Shown here one piece after another: positions 7,769 to 17,073 of a DNA stretch of 17,862 nt (positions within the stretch are counted from its first letter, which is position 1; each line of letters begins with the position of its first letter). The stretch spans positions 1 to 17,862 of the forward strand of contig JABYQS010000579.1 of NCBI GenBank assembly GCA_022592435.1. The letters are read 5' to 3'. A model generated the notes under the pieces. It had not been told where the DNA came from. It did no database searches and was given only the letters and a program-made list of their open reading frames with translations. The position numbers were made by a program, and so were the translations under genes. The stretch is from Cerioporus squamosus (taxonomy: Eukaryota > Basidiomycota > Agaricomycetes > Polyporales > Polyporaceae).

Positions 7769-9989
7769 ATGGCTCCCCTCGCCGTCAAAGTCAAACACGC
7801 TGGCAAGGTGCACGACGTGCAGCTCGACCCCGACCTCCCGCCGGCTGTTTTCAAGGATGCAGTCTACCAGGTCACCGGCGTTCCACCTGACCGCATGAAG
7901 GTCATGATCAAGGGTGGCATACTCAAGGTGCGTGTTCTTCATGGTCAAGCAAGGCTTGCCGTTATTTACACTGGCTATACGCGCGTGCAGGATGACACAG
8001 ATTGGCGCAAAGTCGCACCCAAAGCAGTCAGTACTCTGCGCCATTACCTCTCCTGCGGCGTGGCTGATTGCTTGACTAGGGACAAACGTTCATGGTGATC
8101 GGAGCTGCGGGAGAGTTGCCAAAACCTCCCTCCACACCGATACAATTCTTGGAAGGTGCGTTCGTCAACTCCGGCTATCGAAACCCCCGTGTGCGCGTCC
8201 ATTCCACCCGAGCCCTCCCAAGGCAGCATACCCGCTCCATTGTCTCTCGTAATCCCGCTGAGGCCGAGTACTAATGCCTCTGTTTGCAGACATGGATGAC
8301 ACTTCATTAGCACAAGCTGTAAGCCGAGTCTGCAAATGGTGAAGCCTATCTGACCGGCTCATCACCTGTGAACAGCTATCTCTACCAGTTGGTCTGGTAA
8401 ACTTGGGCAACACATGCTACATGAACGCGACTCTCCAAGCGATGCGTGCGATCCCTGAGCTTCAGACCGCTCTCGAACAGTGAGCACGCCCCGTCTCTTT
8501 ACCAACTCACCCTGACGTTCGCACTTGTAGGTCTGCGCCTCCAGGTCTCCCGATGGCATTGCGCAACCTCTATACCAACATGGCCAAGACCACCGACAGT
8601 GTTACCCCCTCGGCCTTCCTCGCAGCGCTTCGCCACGCATTCCCTCAGTTCGCCGAACAGTCTCGTGCAACGGGTATGAAGGCACTGATGGGCGGCGGCT
8701 ATGCACAACAAGGTCAGAATGCTCGTCCCAATCTCGATTGCTGACATCTGACGTCACTTGTAGATGCGGAAGAGTGCTGGGTGCAGTTGACGAACGCGCT
8801 GAAGGAGGTCCCGGGACCGTCGTCAGGCTCGTCTGCGAGCGCCAAGTTTGTGGACCAGTACATGACAGGCGTGCTCCGCAGAGTGTATGTCCCTTGGAGC
8901 GCGTTGGATTGTTCATGGTATCTGACCCGCCGCTCACAGATTAAAATGCGATGAAGCTCCGGAAGAACCAGAGTCCGTATCCACCGAGAAGGTGCTCAAG
9001 ATCTCATGTAACATTTCGGGCGCCGTCAACTACATGCAACAAGGCATCATGGAGGTGCGTCGCGCATGCTCGCACGGATCCAGCGCAACATGCTGAAGCG
9101 AAAACCTCTATCTCTACCAGGCACTCGATGGCAAGGTGGAGAAGCAGTCGCCAACTCTCGGACGCGAGGCGGTCTACACCTCAACACAGCGCCTCGCCCG
9201 CCTCCCAGCATACCTCACCGTGCACATGGTCCGTTTCGCATGGAAACGCGACATCGGCAAGAAGGCGAAGATTATGGTGCGTCGATCGGAGAGCATATTC
9301 CTGACCAGTACCCTGACACCAAGCACTACCCACAGCGGAGAGTGAAGTTCCCAACGGAGTACGACGCCCTCGATATCGCGACCGAAGAGCTCAGAGAGAA
9401 GCTCCTGCCCGTCAGCCGCAAGCTGAAGGAGTTCGAGAAGGAGCGTGGCGAGCGCCGCAAGGTGCGCAAGCGGACCAAGGCTGCGCAGCCCGCGAAGGAC
9501 AAGGAGGGCGACGTCCAGATGGCCGACGCATCCGCCCCCGCCGCTTCCTCGTCGACCGCCGAGCCCGCACCCGCACCTGTTGCCGCGTCGGACGACAAGG
9601 GCAAGGCTGTCGCCGGTGCCGAGCTCGAGGACGAGAGCGTGTATCGCGCGAAGGAGGGCGCGGAGCTCGATGCACTCATCCCTCCGGACGTGAAGAACGA
9701 CATCGGGAGCAGCACGACGGGGCAGTACGAGCTCGTCGCAATCGTCACGCACAAGGGCGCGGAGGCGGACGCGGGGCACTACATCGGCTTCGTGAAGAAG
9801 AGCGCGCTGCCCGCGGCGACGGCCGGCGCTGCGAAGGGCGTGAGCCCCGAGGAGGGGGACGAGGACTGGTACAAGTTCGACGACGACAAGGTGTCGATCT
9901 TCCCCGCGGAGAAGCTGGAGACGCTGTCGGGAGGTGGGCAGGACGCGTCGGCGTATGTGCTGTTGTACAGGACGCGCCCGTTGGTGTAA
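7769..9989 (+). CDS. UBP6: Ubiquitin carboxyl-terminal hydrolase Ubp6/USP14 (proteasome-associated), ten exons
   Basis: Exons are 7769-7927, 7991-8026, 8080-8155, 8290-8318, 8376-8479, 8531-8712, 8764-8884, 8940-9054, 9121-9276 and 9336-9989. Every intron is GT-AG and the joined frame gives 543 aa. Introns are 51-66 bp except the third (134 bp, with a TACTAAT-type branch site). The enzyme removes ubiquitin from substrates at the 26S proteasome. An N-terminal ubiquitin-like domain (about 5-77, MIKGGIL) would dock it on the 19S base. The Cys box GLVNLGNTCYMNA gives nucleophile Cys114, the same number as human USP14. The QQDAEECW box spans the sixth intron. The His box DAGHYIGFV gives His474, and WYKFDDDKVSIF carries the third catalytic residue (about Asp508-510). 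Residues about 371-426 are an insert of low complexity, first basic, then Ala/Pro/Ser- and Glu-rich. The family members I know are about 470-500 aa, so this insert explains the extra length. Confidence 0.96.
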
Positions 9990-10418
9990 GTGGGGTTTGG
10001 TGACGATGGGGGGAGAGTTGGATGTATGGAACAGCGCGATGCGTCGATGCACTGTCAATCTGTTGTACAATCAATCATACAGGATATCGTCGTTGGCGTG
10101 GTTTTGAAGAGCCTTATATTAAAGTTACAGCGCTTTTCACACCACTTGTCGTTTGGCGCCGCGCCGCGCGGGACGCCACCACCTGCGCTCTGCCCTTGAC
10201 CGTCTCCACTTGAAACTTCGAACGACGATATCTCCTCTCCCGTTCATCCTTTTGCCTTGCTTCTTCTTGCGGCTTATTTTGCTTTGCCACGCGCATTTGA
10301 TCATACCAACATTGCGAGGATTGAACCGCAGCGACGCATCAACTTGGCTCGACCGCGTTTTCAGCCACCGCCGACCTCGACCAACGATAAGTACCCCAGG
10401 AACCACAAAGCATTCACG
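9990..10418. other. 3' region of UBP6 and 5' leader of the next locus
   Basis: No gene is seen. The last 200 bases before the ATG at 10419 are rich in C and T on the plus strand, as expected of a fungal promoter and leader. Confidence 0.4.
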
Positions 10419-11502
10419 ATGCCTACCAAGCTGACAAGACTCTACTACCTGAGTGCAACTGAGGAGGTACGTCTTTAGAAAGCAGTGGGGAAGATGAACG
10501 TGTGCGAGGTCGCCGCCACCGTCTCGAGTCGGAGCAGGCGGCGGGGTCCGCCGCTTCGGGCGAGCGCTCGGCTTTTGCGGCGGGCCGACTCCCGGGCCCT
10601 GGAGTCCGCCCTAGTCCGCCACACCTCTTGTCTTCGTGCCTTGCCCTTCTCTTTCTCCCTGCTCCTCACAAGCTCAGTCTCCTGAGGTAACTTACCTTCA
10701 GAGTAATCGCCATGGCAACCCTCTCGTACTGTATAATGCTGGACGTTCTCAAAGGTGACATCAGCCTGATGCCTGGCCATGCCATGGCACAGTAAGTAGT
10801 CAATCCGCTCATCGGTGAGTCGCAGACACCGTGCACGCCGTCACGGTGGCGGCCCTATGTTATGACAGTACGCTGACGCACGCCGCTCATACTCGCGCAA
10901 CGTACCATCTGCCTACCAGCATTGAACGTCTGCACGCAATCCGACATCGCGCTGCGCCTGTTCTCCCACCCTGAAATGGAATGGTGCGTTCTATCCTCGT
11001 CCTTGAGGCTTGGCTCGATTTGTTCTCACATAGTACAACGCTTCCAATCGTCTTGCAGGTCGCTTTACTGCTCCCAGGCCACCCGCCGATCGGGTGCGGT
11101 AGCAGACGTGAACGCTCCCGGAAGAAGCGAGCAATAGCGCACCTAACTCCCTCGTCTTCGAGTTCACGACTGCCTACACTCTACCGTCAGCCAGCAGATT
11201 GAGGTGGGCGCCGGGCTCGAGTGGCTGGCAACGCTTCGGGCGGCCCGCTCTTGTCGAACACGCAGGGCCTGAGTGCGATCTGCAGAGTGCATTCGGTCTC
11301 GCTGGGCTCTGGCCCAGCACGTTCTTCTTGCGCAGGTAAGCATGCAATTGTCGTCGCCGTGCGCAAGCGGGCGGGTCACGAGATCGCATGGTTGCTCGCA
11401 ATGCATATGTATCGCGGATACAAGATGTTACAGCTACAGCGGGGCGTATATTTAGGTCAGTTTTTGCAACCTGACCGGAAACTGACAACTGCTCAATAAT
11501 AA
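10419..11502 (+). other. Spliced locus of unknown function, possibly decayed
   Basis: I do not recognise a product. A plausible first exon, 10419-10466, has an ATG in good context (TTCACGATG), codes for MPTKLTRLYYLSATEE and ends at a GTACGT donor. Downstream are intron-like intervals: an acceptor CTTCAG at 10696-10701, a GTGAGT donor near 10815, an acceptor TACCAG at 10914-10919, and GTGCGT (10984) to ACATAG (11033) or to CTTGCAG (about 11059). A GTAAGC donor lies at about 11336. Coding-like segments with G/C-ending codons occur: VIAMATLSYCIMLDVLKGD (about 10703-10760), TQSDIALRLFSHPEMEW (about 10930-10983), and a frame open from about 11140 to 11335 containing NSLVFEFTTAYTLP and FGLAGLWPSTFFLR. 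A further open stretch ends in three stops at 11497-11505. Their phases do not join under any splicing I tried, so this is an unusual gene, an expressed relic, or chance. Confidence 0.3.
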
Positions 11503-11881
11503 TAGGTCGGTCGTAGGAGCTGGTCGCAGTAGGAGATGGTGCATAAGAGCAGTGAGCGTCCACCCTGGCGGATGCCCGGGCAGTCCCTCCTGTTGCCTAT
11601 AACCAGTCCGCCATCTGCTCCTCTCGCATGCTCAGCCGGTCCCCCGCATCTCTCGCGACTCTCCTCGTGTCGACCACTGCCAGCATATCAGCGCCGGGCC
11701 CTGGCTCTGAGTGGCTCTGGATCCCCAATCACGCATTGCACGTCCACTTGCGCCAGCATTGTCGATTCGGAAGAGGACAGGCTCACGCCGTTCGAACTCG
11801 TCACCCATGCCCGCCCGTGCCGCGGGCGAGTCGCAGTCGCAGTCGTGCCCGCCATCGCTGGCTCGGGTGGAGGCTCCAAGC

Positions 11882-11909
11882 CTCAACGTCCAACGTTCAA
11901 CATCCAACA
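11882..11909 (+). repeat. Heptamer tandem tract, four degenerate copies
   Basis: Units CTCAACG, TCCAACG, TTCAACA, TCCAACA: period 7 with the invariant core CAAC. It is immediately preceded at about 11829-11846 by a period-6 tract (AGTCGC twice, then AGTCGT). Confidence 0.65.
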
Positions 11910-12620
11910 CTCGCGCCGCCTCTCCTCGCCAGCCAGCAGCGCTGCTTACGCTCGCGCTTGCGGTCGTGTTTTGCACTGGGATGCACTGGCACACAGCACC
12001 GCGCTGCCGCCCACTGGGATACTTGGAACCGTGATGGGGAGCACCACGACCTCGGGCGTCGACTCAGGACACCGACCTCCGGGAAACCGTGCACTCTTCG
12101 CTATCTCTATCCCTGATCTCACCGTACCCTCACTTGCAAAGGATCAGTCTCTGGCCACGGACACAGTGAACAGCTAACAGACTCAGAGGGGTCAGGGAAT
12201 ACACGGGGTCGACTAGCCGTGGCAATGGCCAGCCCGACGCGGCTCGCCACCGGGACAACATCGCATTGCGCCAGCGGTCTCATCCTCAGCCATGCTGCGT
12301 GCTCCGATCCGCACTCGCACCTCTTCAGGCAAGCCGCAGCGGATTCTCTCGATTGCCCGCGTAGAGCCACACACCGCCGCCAGCAGGAGTCGAACACTTG
12401 ACTTCGCCACCCACGTGCGGTCAGTAAGAAATCCTCATGGCTCTCGCGGAGTTGCTGAAGGAGCTGACTTGCGCTGTCTAGGAAACCCTGGGCGGCCTGC
12501 CTTGGCCGTGAAGTTACCATAGTACGTCGAGCACGGACACGAGTCGAGTTCCTCGCACCGAGGGTTCTAGTTCGAAGGTACGCTGGTGAGTGTACGGGTG
12601 TTTATGAATACCCGGTCCTT

Positions 12621-12662
12621 CGTGCGACGGTACTATGAACCAGTCCGTGCGACGGCACTATG
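12621..12662 (+). repeat. Two copies of a 16-17-bp word at 25-bp spacing
   Basis: CGTGCGACGGTACTATG at 12621 recurs as CGTGCGACGGCACTATG at 12646, with one mismatch. It lies in non-coding sequence. Confidence 0.65.
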
Positions 12663-15401
12663 GACTATAGTTCCACTGCCTTATCGACTATCCACCTGTC
12701 CGTCGTCTCGCAACTCTCGGAGCTCGGGTTCTCAGCCTCACCAGCCTCAACCCGCAGAGTGCAGACACCCTTAGCTGACAAGACGGACAAGAACTCGTAT
12801 AAAGCCACCGGCGAGCTGCAGCTTCAAGCTCGCATACCATCAGGCAGGGAACGCACACGCTCGCGCCCAGTCGCCCGTGCCGCACTTTGGCAGCTGGAAG
12901 AAGACCTTACACGACGCCGACGCGACGTCAGCCAGAGCCCTCGCTTGGGAGGTATCCGGCCACCCTTCTCCCCGGCAGCGAGCAGGATGTCGGCCGAACT
13001 TCCGCGGAGAACGTTCGCGAGCAAGTGTGCCAGCGAAGCTGTCGCCGTCTGGGCCATGCACGCACGCGTCTTCGATTTGGCGGCCTCGACGACGCGTACA
13101 AAGCATGTCAATTTGCAGGCATCGCGGTTCGATCCCTCGAGGTGCCCGTTGCCGTTCTCGGACGCTGCGCATCCGCTAGCCGTAAGTGTGCACATCTCAA
13201 GTAAGTAAGCAGACCCGATCGCGACCGTGCTGCTAAACAACCTCGACCACACAGACCACCGGCGGGCCGCGGGCGCATACATCCACCCCCACCGCACGCA
13301 GAAGCCCTCCGAACGAAAGTGGCATCCTGTTATCCTGCGCCACCAGTTCCCCGGCCTGCCACCGACGTCAACGCCACCCGCGAAATTGTGTGTCCGTTGT
13401 GGCACTCCTCGGCATCCAAACTGACCGCCGCTTCGCATCCAACAGAGGCCTGCCGCTGCCAACGATCGGACAGCGTGCCACGGTTCTCCGGAAGCGAGGA
13501 GGGCCGCGCGTAACCCCCCTCAGGGTCACCGGCCCCAGACACCGCCCAGCTCTGCAGCGGCCGAAGAAGCACAGCGTATGTATGCAAGAGGTGCTCGTGA
13601 TCGTGTCCATACAGGTATCTCTCGGTCGTGGAGGCGGGTGCCGAAGAAGAAATGGCGTGACAGTTTCTGCACTGTCGGGCGTCGGCCATTCGGAGTGCAG
13701 TGTGTGCGGTGACGCGTGACGTTCAAGCCCGTCGAGTTGCGGTGGTCGCCTCTCCCCGATATACTCGCCCAGAGGTCGGCAACGCATCGACGCGAGGGTG
13801 CTTCTCCCCCGTGTCATGTTCACCGACGTACGCAAGTACAGCCATGGCCCCCACAACGCGCTGACCCTGGCAGGCACCGTAAGGATCAGGATGTGGCGCA
13901 CCGAAGATTATGGAAGGAGGGCGATTCTCCACGGCATCTCCCCGACTTCCATCCCTTCAATACTTACAGAACCATCATGGCACACCGCCGCAGAGACACC
14001 GTGGCGTCGGCGGACAGGAGGCGGCGGCCGTTGCACCTTGCGTCGGGCAGACTCGCGACGCATCGAACTTCGAACTTGGAAGCCCGCGAAGACCGAAGAC
14101 GTCGAAGGCCGGGAAGCAGCCGCTGCAGCGTTGCCTGCGCGTGCCAGCTGACTGCAGGTGATTCGCGAATATATGCAGTGGCAGGCAGTGGCACGGGCTT
14201 CCCGTCGCGCACAACGCCGACCGCTGCGCCTCTTCTCGATCGGAAGCGGGCCGCGCGACGCACTTCGCTCGCCACCTGCTGCAGCTGCAGGCCCGCTCTC
14301 CTATGTATGTGTTCTCCCTGCGCGTCGGTTCGGCTTCGAATCCCCATCTTCGACTTCTACCGTCCGCTTCGAGCAGCTGCGCGACTGTGTGTACAGAAAG
14401 CTCGCGAGTCGCCAGGCTGCGGCTGCGGCCTTCCTTCCCGACGGGATCGCGCGCAGATGGCGTGATGACGTCGCATTAGGCTGTCCCTGCACCCACGCAC
14501 GGCAACCCCGATTCCCGATCGAGAAGCAGAGAAGGACAGGAAGCCGGGCGAAGGGAGGGCGAGTCGCGACTCGGACCGGTGGCCCCTGCAGGCCATGGGA
14601 CAAGTTGCCGGATGAGCTAGGGCGCTGCCATCGATCGCCTGCTTCTGCCACTGTTGTGCAGTGTGCAGTCCGCAATCCAGTCGTTCACTGCGCATGTTCA
14701 TCCGATCTGGACTTCGCGATGCCTCGGAGCGCCGCACGCCTGCACATCGCGACGCCGAAGACGTCGCTCACTCCGCCATGGCCAGCTTGCACCTCGCAGC
14801 GTGCCCGCCGAGCCGGACGCCGTCGGAATGCAGCTAAGTTGCTTTCTGGGTCGCACAAACACCTCCAGAGTTCGCTTCGCCAGGGGCCATGCGCGAGATA
14901 GGTCCCAACGTCGGCGTCAACTGCTATGTATGGCATCCCGTGTCTTCGAACGAGCACACGGTGCGGGCTCGCGGTGCCTCGAGGTCGACCCGTCTTCCCG
15001 ATTCCCTGAGCTGCTCGAATGAGTTTCCGAATTGTCGAAGTGCTGGCTCTGCGACCGCCGAACGCCGCACGGACTCCCCTGCCCGCCGGCCTTCGACCAC
15101 GCCCGAGCCAGGCACTCGCTCGCTCAAATGCGCTGCCGAGTAACCACCATCCCGCGCTCCCAGCTCGAGGACGCAATTGGCAGCGTCCCTGCCCCGTCGC
15201 CGTCACACGCATGCATGGGAAGCCCCGACTAGGTAGTCCTTGAAATTTCCCCCGCGTTCCAAGGATAACTGACGCGAACCCCGACCCAGCGCGCAAGGGG
15301 CAACTCCCTGCCCTATGCAATGGCTCTTTCCTCGATGCCATTGAAGCTCTCTTCGAGCGCTGCTAGGGAGGACCTTCTGCTCGATCACAGGCATCTTCTC
15401 T

Positions 15402-15419
15402 CGCCTTCGCCTTCGCCTT
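15402..15419 (+). repeat. Hexamer tandem CGCCTT x3
   Basis: Three exact copies of CGCCTT, a simple slippage-type tract. Confidence 0.7.
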
Positions 15420-15617
15420 TGAATACTCATTGGATGCCGAATACCGAAGGCGCAAGAAGAACTTGATCGGCGACTTGGGGCTGCCTCAGCCTGTGCAGTG
15501 GGGCTGCGTTAGCCCGCTTCCGCGGACGATCGCGCGACGGGCTGGCTGAACGTGAACAGGCAGTACTGACTGGGAGTGGGTGGCCTGCCGTCGCACTTCC
15601 TGCTCACCGCGATAGCG

Positions 15618-15643
15618 ACTCGTACTCCGAAGTGAGTACGAGT
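15618..15643. repeat. Perfect 10-bp hairpin, 6-nt loop
   Basis: ACTCGTACTC (15618-15627), loop CGAAGT, GAGTACGAGT (15634-15643). The arms are perfectly complementary. There is no T-run behind it and no CTRR-type Helitron end, so it is neither an obvious terminator nor a transposon end. Confidence 0.75.
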
Positions 15644-15803
15644 ATCCCCGAGGCGTCAGACGTACTTATCATCCGCTATACTGCTATCGCCAACCGAGCA
15701 CTATCCAGGCTAGGTCCTACGTAGCCACCAGCCAGGTCCCCGGCGTGCCGCGCACGGTGCAAAGGCTCCTCCCCCGGGTCAGTCTACCTCGGCAAAAAAC
15801 GCG

Positions 15804-15820
15804 CAGTTCACAGTTCACAG
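15804..15820 (+). repeat. Heptamer tandem CAGTTCA, 2.4 copies
   Basis: CAGTTCA CAGTTCA CAG, exact. A looser continuation with CTCAC-type units follows at about 15840-15866. Confidence 0.65.
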
Positions 15821-15958
15821 ACTAATTCCTGACTCAGAATCACCGCTCACGCCTCACAGTGCACAGATCCCGAGGTTCCGCGTCAGTACGCATATCCTTC
15901 GTCGACTCGCTCGCACTGGTCGCCCGCATTGCTCCCACTCCTCGAGCTCTGGGCCGTG

Positions 15959-15976
15959 CCTCAGGCCTCAGGCCTC
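15959..15976 (+). repeat. Heptamer tandem CCTCAGG, 2.6 copies
   Basis: CCTCAGG CCTCAGG CCTC, exact. Its last copy forms the left arm of the hairpin at 15968-15987. Confidence 0.65.
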
Positions 15977-15987
15977 TAAAGGCCTGA
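15968..15987. repeat. Perfect 8-bp hairpin, 4-nt loop
   Basis: TCAGGCCT, loop CTAA, AGGCCTGA. Confidence 0.7.
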
Positions 15988-16101
15988 TGGTCTGGGGCAC
16001 GTACGTTTTACGTGTGCGTGTCTGCGTCTGCGTCTCCGAGTCTGCCCGCTCAGCTCCGTATGGGATAGCCTGCCAGTAGTGTGCTGTCGCCGCCGCCTAG
16101 A

Positions 16102-16117
16102 GTTCAAAGGTTCAAAG
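16102..16117 (+). repeat. Octamer tandem GTTCAAAG x2
   Basis: Two exact copies. The reverse complement CTTTGAA recurs at 16154-16160, next to the following heptamer tract. Confidence 0.65.
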
Positions 16118-16154
16118 TCCAAAAAGGTTCGCAGTTGGCCGTCCACCAGTCTCC

Positions 16155-16182
16155 TTTGAACGTTCACTGTTCAAGGTTCGAG
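16155..16182 (+). repeat. Heptamer tandem tract, GTTCRMK-type, four units
   Basis: TTTGAAC, then GTTCACT, GTTCAAG, GTTCGAG: three units share GTTC at period 7 and the first is a diverged neighbour. Confidence 0.6.
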
Positions 16183-16804
16183 TGCGCCTTCGTCACGGTG
16201 CTGGATGCCATGCTGAAAACTCCGCTCAAGCCTTAAGCTCTCGACAGAGAAGCCTCTAGGTGTTTGTACCTCCATCGGGCACACCGCGACTACACACATA
16301 CGTGCCAGAAGCGCGGGACACGTCCACCCGAAGCATGCTGCACGCTACGGGTCTCGGAGCCGTGCACGGTGCAGCAGGGGGCCATGGGAGATGGGTGCGG
16401 GCTCGTGGGAACGCCCTCGTACTCGTCTCGGCGGTATCACACATCGTGTACCTTTCGTGACTGGTGAGTAGTGCGTCATCTTCTTCTTGCAGGCTCGATG
16501 AAAGATACCGTTGACTAACTATGTCCTCGTCAGCCACAGGATTATGCCATGGAATCTCCGCACACGCACCCGGCCAGCTGTCTATAGCTCGCGCCATAAC
16601 CCTGGAACACGCTGTCAGTGTTCACCCGAATCATCAAGCCTGGGGGTTCGCCGTGGCCAGAACACGGAGACGACAACACCAGTACTGGCGACACCGACGC
16701 TCAGCCCCATGTGAAATTCCCAATTCCCCGCTTCTCGCTCGTCATTCGCACTGTATAGGCACCGTGGACCGTGCCTGGACGATCGAGCGCCCCCCACAGC
16801 TCAA

Positions 16805-16839
16805 TTGACAATCGACAATTGACAATCGACCATCGACAA
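16805..16839 (+). repeat. Heptamer tandem TYGACMA, five copies
   Basis: TTGACAA, TCGACAA, TTGACAA, TCGACCA, TCGACAA: five adjacent heptamers with the invariant core GAC. This is the longest regular tract in the window. Confidence 0.8.
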
Positions 16840-16933
16840 CTCCCGGGTCGCGAGGCAAATCATGGGACCCTGTTCAAGTCCTCGCCCCCTCCCTTCGCAC
16901 GCAAATACGATCGACAGAAGGAGCAAAGCGCAC

Positions 16934-16976
16934 GCTGGAACGCTGGGTGCTGAAATCTGGAGTCTGGACCTCGGAA
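16934..16976 (+). repeat. Heptamer-like tandem KCTGRRN, about six units
   Basis: GCTGGAAC (8 bases), GCTGGGT, GCTGAAA, TCTGGAG, TCTGGAC, then the diverged CTCGGAA. Period 7 apart from the first unit. Confidence 0.6.
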
Positions 16977-17047
16977 CCCTAAAGCGTATACCCTCGCGCG
17001 AAATCCTCGCCTACGCCCCTGCCAGTACTTGCCAGTGCGCCGGTCCT

Positions 17048-17073
17048 CCTCGCTACTTCCCCTCGCTACTTCC
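17048..17073 (+). repeat. Exact 13-bp tandem duplication
   Basis: CCTCGCTACTTCC at 17048-17060 is repeated without change at 17061-17073. The lack of divergence suggests a recent event. Confidence 0.8.

Noticed and set aside
11536..12177. 213-codon plus-strand ORF
   Set aside because: It runs straight through the heptamer tandem tract at 11882-11909, has several competing frames and no recognisable motif.
12370..12420. tRNA-like B box on the minus strand (GTTCGACTCC)
   Set aside because: The flanking bases do not form a T stem and there is no A box at the right distance.
12798..12803. TATAAA in the right-hand region
   Set aside because: No CT-rich leader or credible start codon and gene follows it, so it cannot be supported as a promoter.
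13127..13140. B-box-like GGTTCGATCCC on the plus strand
   Set aside because: No A box upstream and no matching acceptor stem.
13716..14465. 249-codon plus-strand ORF
   Set aside because: It starts with an alternative codon, is overlapped by other long frames on both strands, has an Arg/Ser-rich composition and shows no recognisable domain; probably GC-driven.
14158..14901. 247-codon plus-strand ORF and the overlapping 218-codon minus-strand ORF at 14685-15341
   Set aside because: Mutually overlapping, low-information products with no family resemblance and no promoter or intron context.
15618..15987. Helitron 3' end suggested by the hairpins at 15618 and 15968
   Set aside because: No CTRR terminus within about 12 bases of either hairpin, and no Rep/helicase fragments anywhere in the window.
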